From positions 1-10,609 of the forward strand of contig SLIO01000229.1 of assembly GCA_007135635.1 (NCBI GenBank): 10,609 nucleotides of DNA. The letters run 5' to 3'. Both the position numbers and the translations under genes were made by a program. Below, piece after piece: positions 1 through 7,029 of this stretch. The notes beneath the pieces are model-generated. The model saw nothing but the letters and a program-made list of their open reading frames with translations. It was not told the origin of the DNA and did no database searches. The DNA is from Methylomicrobium sp. (GTDB taxonomy: Bacteria; Pseudomonadota; Gammaproteobacteria; Methylococcales; Methylomonadaceae). Every line of letters starts with the position of its first letter. Position 1 is the first letter of the stretch.

Positions 1-1
1 T

Positions 2-436
2 CACAGCATCGGCGATGCTCGCCTGTCGCTCGCGGAGGAACCGGACCACAAATTCGATTTATTGATCATGGATGCGTTCAGCTCGGATGCCGTACCGACC
101 CATCTATTGACACGCGAAGCGCTCGATTTGTATTTCGAAAAACTCAAACCGAATGGTATTTTGGCGTTTCATATCACCAACCGCCATTTGGCCTTGAAAA
201 AAGTGCTGGCCGACCATGCCAAACAAATGCAATTGGCCGCATTGATTCAGGAATTTAAAACGGACGGCTCAATACCATTGGTCACGGCCACCGATTGGGT
301 CGTAATGGCGAAAGACGAGACGATATTAAACCCGCTCATCGCCAGCCGGCTCGGTAACTGGGAAAAAATGCCATTGTATTTCGGGATGAGACCCTGGACC
401 GACGATTTCACGAATATCATCAGCATTTGGAAGTAA
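2..436 (+). CDS. Spermidine synthase-like methyltransferase-fold protein, C-terminal part (5' truncated by window edge)
   Basis: The reading frame is open from the left edge, so only about the last 144 residues are present and the true start lies outside. The segment FDLLIMDAFSSDAVPTHLLT matches the aspartate-containing strand and loop of spermidine-synthase-fold proteins. The segment that follows, with a LYFEKLKPNGILAFHITNR pattern, is the usual 'leader, then next strand' part of the SAM-dependent-methyltransferase-like fold. A conserved-looking WVVMAKD strand and a WTDDFTNI tail close the protein. In many proteobacteria this domain is the C-terminal half of a fused MFS-like membrane protein and spermidine synthase; whether that holds here cannot be seen. 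Family knowledge suggests aminopropyl transfer or a related role, but the substrate is unknown. The stop is one base before the ATG of the next gene, so the two were probably co-transcribed. Confidence 0.8.
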   Translation, partial: HSIGDARLSLAEEPDHKFDLLIMDAFSSDAVPTHLLTREALDLYFEKLKPNGILAFHITNRHLALKKVLADHAKQMQLAALIQEFKTDGSIPLVTATDWVVMAKDETILNPLIASRLGNWEKMPLYFGMRPWTDDFTNIISIWK

Positions 437-437
437 C

Positions 438-1178
438 ATGACAAAAGCAGCAGCGTATTGGACTGCGCTGCTGCTTTGTTGCGCCCAGCTTTTCACGCGA
501 TCGACTGGACCGCGAGCAATGTTCAGTTGTTGTACGGAGGAGATTTCGAATTCGGTGAGCCGAAACGCACGACGGTCACGGTCGAGCATGCGCATGGCTG
601 GCAATATGGAACCAATTTTTTCTTTGTCGACATCATGCCCCGCGACGATGTCGGAACCGAAGTCTATGCCGAAGTCTACACCTATCTAAGTTGGAATAAA
701 GTGACCGGGCTCAATCTGAACTTAGGCCCAATCAAGGATATTTCGTTGGCATTGGGACTTAACATCAGCAATCTACCGGAACAAGACCCTTTCAAGGCTT
801 ATATGTTCGGCTTGAGCTTCGACCTGGCAAACAGTCTATTCGATTATCTGCAATTCGACGTGACGGTCTACAAAGCCGACGATGTCAGTAGCCGCTACGG
901 CTTTCAATTTACACCGGTTTGGAGCATGCCCCTTCACAATAGGCTGCGTCAACTTTAAGTTTCGAGGCTTCACCGACTTCAGAACCGGCAATACCAATAC
1001 GTCTGGAAATTTCAATATTCTGGCTCAGCCGCAGTTATTGGTCGACATCGGCAACTTGGCCGGTTGGAAAAAGGACAAGGTCTATATCGGCACCGAATAT
1101 TCGCATTGGTACAACAAATACGGTGTCAAGGGTATCGATGAAAGAGCGATTCAGGCCATGATCATCGGATTTTTTTAA
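438..1178 (+). pseudogene. Tsx/OmpK-type outer-membrane channel protein, disrupted by two single-base frameshifts
   Basis: Three overlapping frames add up to one protein of about 247 residues. The first frame starts at ATG 438, with GGAAG four bases upstream inside the previous gene's end. It encodes a signal peptide (MTKAAAYWTALLLCCAQ). Around 486-490 one base seems missing, after which the frame gives AFHA followed by IDWTASNVQLLYGGDF, a natural signal-peptidase site and mature start. This frame runs to a stop at 956-958. At the CCCC run 929-932 one extra base shifts it back: removing it joins VWSMP to FTIGCVNFKFRGFTDFRTG. The remainder ends KVYIGTEYSHWYNKYGVKG...AIQAMIIGFF, the terminal aromatic typical of beta-barrels. 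The content (many amphipathic strands, GNFNILAQPQLLVDIG) fits the nucleoside-specific Tsx/OmpK channel family. It is either a recent pseudogene or an intact gene with two sequencing errors; the C-run favours an error for the second site. Confidence 0.8.
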
Positions 1179-1200
1179 CGCTTATTCGTGCAGAATCCTT

Positions 1201-1280
1201 TCCCGCAGAGACGCAAACCGAATGTAGCGCACTTAATGTATCGAAGCGAAACATACGCGTTAGTTTGCATCTCTAAGGGA
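1201..1280. repeat. Inverted repeat between convergent genes
   Basis: Arms 1201-1218 and 1263-1280 are inverted copies matching at 15 of 18 positions, with core AGAGA and GCAAAC segments. They enclose a 44-base centre. The repeat sits in the 111-base gap between the ends of the Tsx-like gene and the convergent antiporter gene. It could fold in transcripts from either side and protect or end both. There is no clear run of T after the stem, so I do not call it an intrinsic terminator. Confidence 0.45.
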
Positions 1281-1289
1281 AACTATCGG

Positions 1290-2705
1290 TCAACCGTTAA
1301 TCAGCATATGCACGCCGATACTGGCCGCATAGCCCAGCGCAATCGCCGGCGTCCACTTCAAATGACTGAAAAAGGTATAATGGCCGCGCGCCTGACCCAT
1401 CAACGCGACACCTGCCGCCGAACCGATCGACAACAAACTGCCTCCGACACCAGCGGTCAACGTAACCAACAGCCACTGCACTTCGGGCATGTCAGGGTTC
1501 ATCGTCAATACCGCGAACATGACCGGAATGTTATCGACAATCGCAGACATCACGCCGACGATAATATTCGCGTAAGTCGCACCCAATTCGCCGTAAATGT
1601 ATTCCGAAGCGATGCTTAAATAACCGATGAAACCCAAGCCGCCGACGCACATAATGACGCCGTAGAAAAAGAATAATGTATCCCACTCGGCTTTAGCGAT
1701 CTGGCTGAAAACATTGAAACCACTGCCTTGACCTTCGCTACCCGGAACCGAATCAAAACTGGAAAACTCGCGCCGATGCTTCATGCGCAGGTAATAACCG
1801 AAAAATTTCAGGTACCCAAGACCGGTCAACATGCCGAAAGCCGACGGCAAATGCAAAATCTGATGAAATAGTACCGCTGTTAAAATCGTCATTAAGAACA
1901 AACCGACAATGACTAAGCCTCCATGTTTGATCTCTGCGCTATCTTCCTCGGGCAAGGCTGGCAAACCCACCGGAATAAAATAGTGCATGATCGCGGCAGG
2001 CACGACAAAATTGATGACCGATGGAATAAATAGTTTGAAGAATCCGGCAAATTCGATAATATCTTTTTGCCAAACCATCAGCGTCGTGATATCACCAAAC
2101 GGACTGAATGCGCCTCCGGCATTCGCTGCCACGACGATATTCACACAAGCTATCGCGACAAACTCCGGCCTGTTTGCACCAACCGTCATCACCACGGTAC
2201 ACATGATCAGCGCGGTAGTCAGGTTATCGGCTATCGGCGAAATAAAGAAGGCCAGAATACCGGTCATCCAAAACATTTGCCGATAACTGAAGCCTTTCGA
2301 AACCAGCCAGAAATGCAGAGCTTGAAACACATCCCGTTCTATCATCGCGCTGATATAGGTCATCGCTACTAACAAGAAGAAAAAGAGCTCGGCATATTCC
2401 AAAAAGTTATGACGCAACGCTTCTTCGGTAGTTTCATTCAACCCGTGCGATGCGTAGACATAGGCAATCATTGCCCAAATAATACCTGCAGCCAGCAAAA
2501 CCGGCTTGGATTTTTGTAAGTGTAATTGTTCCTCGAGAATCACCAGCGCATAAGCAAAAACAAAAATCAATAACGCCATATAACCGACTACATGACCGGT
2601 CAAATTGAGTGTTTCGTGCCCTGCGGCCGAAGCGAATGCGGAAGCCGGCAACATCAAAGAAAACAATAGTAAAGGGATAAATCGGATAGGCAACATTTTC
2701 TTCAC
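1290..2705 (-). CDS. nhaD: NhaD-type Na+/H+ antiporter
   Basis: This is a 471-residue inner-membrane protein that, by family (NhaD; ion transporter superfamily), exchanges cytoplasmic Na+ or Li+ for external protons and supports growth at high pH or salt. The chosen start is GTG at 2705 because an AGGA lies 8 bases upstream. It gives MKKMLPIRFIPLLLF followed by ASAFASAAG, an N-terminal signal-like helix as in other NhaD proteins. The ATG at 2696 is a second option, and the 60-base longer frame beginning at 2765 lacks support. About a dozen hydrophobic helices follow. Motifs seen are SPIADNLTTALI (about residues 156-167) and NAGGAFSPFGDITTLMVW (about 195-212), with a later SAIVDNIPVMFAVL in the second half, the expected repeat of the D-N motif. 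A glycine/serine-rich stretch (GVGGSLLSIGSAAGVALMG) precedes the end. The gene is single, convergent with the Tsx-like gene, and complete. Confidence 0.93.
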   Translation of the reverse strand: MKKMLPIRFIPLLLFSLMLPASAFASAAGHETLNLTGHVVGYMALLIFVFAYALVILEEQLHLQKSKPVLLAAGIIWAMIAYVYASHGLNETTEEALRHNFLEYAELFFFLLVAMTYISAMIERDVFQALHFWLVSKGFSYRQMFWMTGILAFFISPIADNLTTALIMCTVVMTVGANRPEFVAIACVNIVVAANAGGAFSPFGDITTLMVWQKDIIEFAGFFKLFIPSVINFVVPAAIMHYFIPVGLPALPEEDSAEIKHGGLVIVGLFLMTILTAVLFHQILHLPSAFGMLTGLGYLKFFGYYLRMKHRREFSSFDSVPGSEGQGSGFNVFSQIAKAEWDTLFFFYGVIMCVGGLGFIGYLSIASEYIYGELGATYANIIVGVMSAIVDNIPVMFAVLTMNPDMPEVQWLLVTLTAGVGGSLLSIGSAAGVALMGQARGHYTFFSHLKWTPAIALGYAASIGVHMLING

Positions 2706-3418
2706 AGAATATATCCTAATTGACGAGAGGAGAATCGCAAGGAGAAATCGAATTCGCTTGCACAAAAAGCCCCATTATCCAATAAGTCTTAGAGCGATGC
2801 AAAGCAATCGTCCTTAAAGACAGGCTTTAAACTCCTTTAAAAATAAATTATTTAACTTACCTTTCAATGATGTACTGAATTTCAAAAATAGCATTGAATC
2901 GATACTTTTTTTGCATTCACAACCGAATTCCGGTTAAAAAGTCTCACTAACCCTGTTTTGTCATGGGTACCTGTTGGATATCATGTTCATATGGCGTCTT
3001 ACGCGATGCGTTAACTACAATGCTGAGGTCCAAAAAATACCGATTTCGGTGTAGGAGGCATTTGGCGAGCATTTGGGCAGCAGGGCGGAGCTTTCCTAAA
3101 AAATTCGCATTCACGCCATCCTTGGCGGCTCAAACGAAAGTATTCAGACCCCGATAGCAAACAATGGCAATTCAAACGTAATTTATGGAATCCCCTCTTG
3201 AAAAAGAGGCTAGGGGGATTTATTTAAAAAATCTCCCCTAGCCCCTTTTTTTCAAAGAGGGGGACTGAATACTTACGCTCAGACTACCGTCAAGCCCCCA
3301 GGCATGAATTTATCCTGCTTCTAAATTCCATCCGACCCCTTATGTCGGATCGTATTTCGCAGATTTAAGGCTAGGTTCCCTGGCAGGAATTGCTCAGTGA
3401 GTAAAGCTGGATAATTCT
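2706..3418. other. 713-base gene-free region (nhaD leader, palindromic element, unassigned DNA)
   Basis: No convincing gene is found here. The part next to nhaD (2706 to about 2960) is AT-rich and should hold its promoter. A weak minus-strand candidate is TTGAAA (2862-2867) and TATTTT (2840-2845) with 16 bases between, which would leave a leader of about 130 bases. Just upstream of the nhaD start the minus strand carries two copies of CGATT-N-CTCCT, pyrimidine-rich segments that could pair with an AGGA-type ribosome site. The stretch 2960-3130 shows nothing I recognise. Positions 3135-3277 hold a nested inverted repeat described separately. A perfect 7-base stem lies at 3330-3350 (ATCCGAC, 7-base loop, GTCGGAT), downstream of the DUF1269-type gene; it has no T run and is not a clear terminator. 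Confidence 0.6.
3135..3277. repeat. Nested inverted repeat, possible palindromic or MITE-like element
   Basis: The outer arms 3135-3152 and 3260-3277 match as inverted copies at about 16 of 18 bases (core AGTATTCAG). Inside is a second inverted repeat with arms near 3190-3220 and 3231-3264, built from CCCCTCTT/AAGAGGGG and CTAGGGGGA/TCTCCCCTAG blocks around an AT-rich loop. The two nested pairs would fold into a long hairpin. No transposase and no clear target-site duplication are visible. It resembles non-autonomous palindromic elements scattered in intergenic DNA. The missing T tract argues against a simple terminator. Confidence 0.55.
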
Positions 3419-3922
3419 TCAGTAAGAAGGGGGCATAATCGGTTCAATACCTTCGAACTCGGCGGTTGGGTGGTGCTTTGTAATCAATCGGCTAATTTCA
3501 TCAATTTGATTTTTATCAATATCGATCAATACTAACAAATGCCCTGCTTCGATTGCTTGTTCGAATTGCCTCAAGCGAGAATTACCGGAATTCATCCCCG
3601 AGAGCCCTCCCATCAAGGAACCGATTGTCGCGCCGGCCAAAAGTATGCCCAATACAGGACCTCCGGCTATCGCAAAACCGGCAAACCGTAATGCCACCAA
3701 CCCCGCCAACAAACCTGTCGAACCGCCCAACGCAGCCCCCCGTTCGACAGCCGCAAGAAAATCCGTTTTTATCGTCACGCCCGCCTCGGGCAGCCCTTCG
3801 AGCGGTGTATCGCGTTTCGCCAAAATATGGATATGGCGTTCCTCAATGCCTTCGGACTTGAGTTCATCGACAATTTCATGTGTGGTGGCAATATCCGGAA
3901 CCAAAAAATAGATTCGTCTCAT
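3419..3922 (-). CDS. DUF1269-type glycine-rich membrane protein
   Basis: This is a 167-residue protein starting at ATG 3922, chosen because GGAG lies about 7 bases upstream and the protein then opens with MRRIYFLVPDIATTHEIVDE, a typical family start. A longer frame reaching 4021 adds 33 residues without family character. The N-terminal third is an alpha/beta segment (strand RIYFLVP, helix, HIHILAKRD). The middle (about 65-115) is a glycine/alanine-rich hydrophobic stretch with G-rich periodicity (ALGGSTGLLAGLVAL, GPVLGILLAGATIGSLMGG), likely a helical hairpin in or on the membrane. A second strand (HLLVLIDID) and helix follow, ending IEPIMPPSY. This layout fits the DUF1269 family, whose function is not established; some glycine-zipper relatives are stress proteins. 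It is an isolated minus-strand gene between repeat-rich regions. Confidence 0.75.
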   Translation of the reverse strand: MRRIYFLVPDIATTHEIVDELKSEGIEERHIHILAKRDTPLEGLPEAGVTIKTDFLAAVERGAALGGSTGLLAGLVALRFAGFAIAGGPVLGILLAGATIGSLMGGLSGMNSGNSRLRQFEQAIEAGHLLVLIDIDKNQIDEISRLITKHHPTAEFEGIEPIMPPSY

Positions 3923-4103
3923 GATCTTCTCCGCAAAATTAGCTGAATAACATCCCAATCGATATATACATTCTCTACTTTTCTTTACGTTGATTCTAAT
4001 TTCCAAGGGTTGGTTCAACAATTATTCAAAATTGACAGTAGTACGCGTTTAAGCATTAAGGCCCGAAAATTTCCCCATGAAATTTCTAGATTGAAACCTA
4101 AGG

Positions 4104-4186
4104 AGCGGTTAGCGGTTAGCGGTTAGCGGTTAGCGGTTAGCGGTTAGCGGTTAGCGGTTAGCGGTTAGCGGTTAGCGGTTAGCGGT
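4104..4186. repeat. Heptanucleotide tandem array, AGCGGTT x about 11.9
   Basis: Eleven perfect head-to-tail copies of AGCGGTT (4104-4180) are followed by a partial AGCGGT (4181-4186), whose last three bases start the next array. It lies in the gap between the DUF1269-type gene and the antiporter gene. The unit contains in-frame stops on both strands (TAG one way, TAA the other), so it cannot be coding in any frame. Perfect copies indicate recent expansion or ongoing homogenisation by slippage. Confidence 0.97.
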
Positions 4187-4281
4187 GAATGGTGAATGGT
4201 GAATGGTGAATGGTGAATGGTGAATGGTGAATGGTGAATGGTGAATGGTGAATGGTGAATGGTGAATGGTGAATGGTGAAA
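4184..4281. repeat. Heptanucleotide tandem array, GGTGAAT x 13 plus a partial copy
   Basis: Thirteen perfect copies of GGTGAAT run from 4184 to 4274, and a final GGTGAAA ends at 4281. The array continues the 7-base phase of the preceding AGCGGTT array through the shared GGT. On the plus strand every frame meets TGA. On the minus strand all frames are open. Confidence 0.97.
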
Positions 4282-4314
4282 TGATTCAGGGTTTTGACCT
4301 CTTGTCAAGCCCTA

Positions 4315-4391
4315 ATTTCCCATTTCCCATTTCCCATTTCCCATTTCCCATTTCCCATTTCCCATTTCCCATTTCCCATTTCCCATTTCCC
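4315..4391. repeat. Heptanucleotide tandem array, ATTTCCC x 11, abutting the antiporter stop codon
   Basis: Eleven perfect copies of ATTTCCC (GGGAAAT on the minus strand) lie 33 bases after the GGTGAAT array. The last copy ends at 4391 and the stop codon (TAG on the minus strand) of the antiporter gene occupies 4392-4394, so the array begins directly after it. The unit has no stop codon in any frame on either strand. The resulting long open frames on the plus strand (repeating Phe-Pro-Phe-Pro-Ile-Ser-His) are a by-product, not a gene. Confidence 0.97.
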
Positions 4392-6479
4392 CTATTTCCT
4401 TCCTTCCCGCAGTTCATTAAACAACATAATGTACAATTTGCTACTGATGATCTCGTTTTTACTCAACTTGGCCAGCGTTTCCATTTGCTGGACGTCGAGC
4501 GTTTTTTGCCCGCTAACCGAATTGAAATGCGTCAATAATTCGTAATTCGACTCAATCATCTTATCGAGATTTTGCTTGGTATTTGCGGCCAAAGCTTTGT
4601 ATAAATCGATAGTTCGGCGCAATGCATCGTCGTCGTCGAAAACCTCGCCTAAACTGGTATTTTGCAAACCCTCAAGCCGTCCGACCACCGTTTCGAGCAT
4701 TTGATATTGAGTCCGGTAATAAATATAAAGCTCTTGTGGCTGCAAATTCTGTGACGACAAAAATAACAATCTACGTACGCCGTTTATCAATCGCTCTATT
4801 CCGTCTACCGGAAACTTCTCGTCCAACTTATTCAATTGAGAATGCCCTTTTTCGATACGAGCCATTTGAATATCCAGCAAATTGAGAATTTTTTTATAGA
4901 CTTTCTCGTTAATGTCACCACGATGATAAATTTCCTTCAACTCGCTCTTTTCCATCCCTAACACAAAAATACGCAGTAATTTCTCAGTCAATTCCGCCGC
5001 ATTCGGAAACTTGCCTTTATATTCGCTCAAAGCCTTATCGTGCAATCGCTGATAACTGTCGCGCATCGTCCGATATTGTTCCTCGCTGATTTTTCGATCT
5101 TGAAACAAACGTTCCAGCGCATTCAATACTTCATCGTAAATCAATGCCTTACCTTTGTAATAACTCACTTCTTCATAATCCGTCAAAGCATCGATGCCGA
5201 GCGCGTGCATCACTTTACCGATCGTGGTCGCCTTGACCAACAGGGTAAAATAAATACAACCGATCGTGATTGCGGTTACGAAATCCTTGACCGAAAAGTC
5301 ATAAGCCCAACCCGGCAAGGTCGCATCGTCCGGAATCAATAAGACCATGATGACCGCCAACGACCCTCTCAAACTGCCCCAGGACAACAAATGCATCCAA
5401 GAAATGGGAATCGGCTCTTCCTTCCGAGTCAGATTCAACAAGCCCAGCAACGGATAAATCGACAACGCACGACCCAGCATCACGACTACAATAGCCAGTA
5501 ATATAGGCAGGATCGCAACATGCAAATCAATCGATTGTTTGACGAACAACAAACCCATCAAAATGAAAACCAGCGAATTCGTCACGAAACCGAAATAACT
5601 CCAAAACTTTTCCATGTATTCTTCGACGCCGTGCGACATTTTGAAGCATCCAAAATTTCCGATCACCATCGACGCGACCAAGGTTGCGATAATCGATGAG
5701 AAGCGTAGCTGTTGACCAAATAACACAATATGCTCGGAGATCACCTCAGTCAAAATGAACGTAAAATGCGCAACCAACAACGTCAGCGTAATTTCCAAAT
5801 GCTCATGACCTTTAACCCATTCGATCAGTTTTGCGAATACAAACCCCATCAACAAGCCGAACATAATTCCGCCGAACAGCATGATGAAAAAATTCAAAAA
5901 ACCGTTCGCGATCGAGGTCGATCCGGCAAAACCGTGCAGTAAAATTTCGAGAAACACCAAAAAAATAGCGAACGCGGTACCGTCGTTAAACAAGCTTTCG
6001 CCTTCGAAAATCAATGTAAGTCTTTTCGGCGCGCCGTAATCTTTGAATAACGACAATACCGCAACCGGGTCGGTCGAAGAAATGATCGCGCCGAACAATA
6101 AGGTTACGATCATCGGCACTTCAAAGCCAACCCATCTGAACACATAAAAACCGGCAATACCGATAAAAAAAGTCGACGCTAACATGCCCGGTATCGCCAG
6201 CAAACTGATCGCTCGGATATTGTTGATCATGTCGCCGATTTTGATGTTATAAGCCGACTCGAAGATCAAAATCGGTAAAAAAACGAAAAACAACAACTCG
6301 GGTGTCAACTCGAAACTATTGATAAATGCGAAAGCTTCGACCCGAGACAAGGGCACCAGTAATGAGCCAACGATCACCAACAGCACGGTATAAGGAATGC
6401 GGGCCTTTTGCGCCGCCATGTATACACCCAACGAAATTAGCATCAAGCTAAACAACGCTAAAAATACTTCAAGATTCAT
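4392..6479 (-). CDS. CPA1-family Na+/H+ antiporter (NhaP/NHE-like) with long C-terminal cytoplasmic tail
   Basis: This is a complete 695-residue protein starting at ATG 6479, with GAGG 7 bases upstream. Residues 1 to about 425 form the Na+/H+ exchanger membrane domain of 12 or so helices. Visible family motifs are FLPILIFESAYNI (67-79), SSTDPVAVLS (134-143), the ion-site FEGESLFNDGTA (158-169, with N165-D166 as the CPA1 Asn-Asp pair) and SWGSLRGSLAV (366-376, the G-x-x-R-G arginine motif). By family it would exchange Na+ (or K+) for protons and so set cytoplasmic pH and sodium. Residues about 430-695 are a soluble, mainly helical and highly charged tail (e.g. EKSELKEIYHRGDINEKVYK), with no cyclic-nucleotide-binding or TrkA-type domain that I can see. 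Such tails in NHE and SOS1 relatives are regulatory. The last residues (REGRK) run straight into the heptamer array. Whether it prefers Na+ or K+ cannot be read from sequence. Confidence 0.92.
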   Translation of the reverse strand: MNLEVFLALFSLMLISLGVYMAAQKARIPYTVLLVIVGSLLVPLSRVEAFAFINSFELTPELLFFVFLPILIFESAYNIKIGDMINNIRAISLLAIPGMLASTFFIGIAGFYVFRWVGFEVPMIVTLLFGAIISSTDPVAVLSLFKDYGAPKRLTLIFEGESLFNDGTAFAIFLVFLEILLHGFAGSTSIANGFLNFFIMLFGGIMFGLLMGFVFAKLIEWVKGHEHLEITLTLLVAHFTFILTEVISEHIVLFGQQLRFSSIIATLVASMVIGNFGCFKMSHGVEEYMEKFWSYFGFVTNSLVFILMGLLFVKQSIDLHVAILPILLAIVVVMLGRALSIYPLLGLLNLTRKEEPIPISWMHLLSWGSLRGSLAVIMVLLIPDDATLPGWAYDFSVKDFVTAITIGCIYFTLLVKATTIGKVMHALGIDALTDYEEVSYYKGKALIYDEVLNALERLFQDRKISEEQYRTMRDSYQRLHDKALSEYKGKFPNAAELTEKLLRIFVLGMEKSELKEIYHRGDINEKVYKKILNLLDIQMARIEKGHSQLNKLDEKFPVDGIERLINGVRRLLFLSSQNLQPQELYIYYRTQYQMLETVVGRLEGLQNTSLGEVFDDDDALRRTIDLYKALAANTKQNLDKMIESNYELLTHFNSVSGQKTLDVQQMETLAKLSKNEIISSKLYIMLFNELREGRK

Positions 6480-7029
6480 TCAGAAGCCTCGAACAGAAAA
6501 GAACGGCAAATGCCGGTAAGCGGCTTTTCACAAACGACTTCGAACCGGCTGGCTATTTTAACGTCCAACCGGCTTTTTACATAGCAGCTCCGATTAAATA
6601 TTATCGGCGCAGCGTCGGGTCCGGCTGGCCTTGCCAAGTCGACTTTAAAATGTTGCGTAAACGTTAAACCTAAAGTCGCAGGTTAGACCATGAAGTACAT
6701 AAGTTTCATGAAATATTTCAATAGGTTATTTATATATATTGAACAACCTTTCCAGAGATCAAAATTGTTTTGCAAAGGCGCTGCAACCTATTGAGCTAAC
6801 TTCCTATTCTTCATGATCTTCAGGGTGAAATACTTTTTCTAGGTTAAATGAACAGCATGGCACCCTCTCCATCCTCATACCTTTGGATTATTAGACGCGT
6901 TGTCAATCTGATAAGAGTCAATAGGAACCGATTGCTTGCTTGCCGCTTCAATCTAACAAAGACAATGTTTTTTCAAAACCTCTCTTTTGCCGTATATTAG
7001 AATCTAGTCTAATCGTTTGGAACGCTTTC
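6480..7029. other. 550-base divergent gene-free region
   Basis: This separates the minus-strand antiporter gene from the plus-strand three-gene group and should carry promoters for both. No small gene or known RNA stands out. On the antiporter side, ACCGGC occurs at 6544-6549 and 6568-6573, and each can pair with GCCGGT at 6512-6517, giving two mutually exclusive stems in the 5' leader. The centre (6690-6800) is AT-rich, with a perfect 9-base inverted repeat CAATAGGTT (6719-6727) and AACCTATTG (6785-6793), and CATGAA/TTCATG arms at 6690-6710. Close to the plus-strand start lies ATTAGA (6996-7001) with TCTAAT (7008-7013), a small operator-like dyad overlapping a TATATT-like stretch. Confidence 0.5.

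Noticed and set aside
2706..2765. Longer nhaD N-terminus beginning at 2765
   Set aside because: The extra residues come from the leader. The GTG at 2705 has AGGA at good spacing and yields a normal signal-like N-terminus.
2963..3157. 64-residue plus-strand open frame in the nhaD-DUF1269 gap
   Set aside because: It has no convincing ribosome site and basic, low-information composition, and it runs into the outer arm of an inverted repeat.
3190..3264. Rho-independent terminator for the DUF1269-type gene
   Set aside because: The hairpin is strong but more than 150 bases from the stop, and no T run follows the stem on the minus strand; a mobile palindromic element explains it better.
4104..4391. 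CRISPR array
   Set aside because: The unit is 7 bases with no spacers between copies, and no cas gene is nearby.
4266..4545. Plus-strand open frames with Phe-Pro-Phe-Pro-Ile-Ser-His repeats
   Set aside because: They are created by the ATTTCCC array, which has no stop in any frame, and they run into the antisense of the antiporter gene. No ribosome site or family signal.
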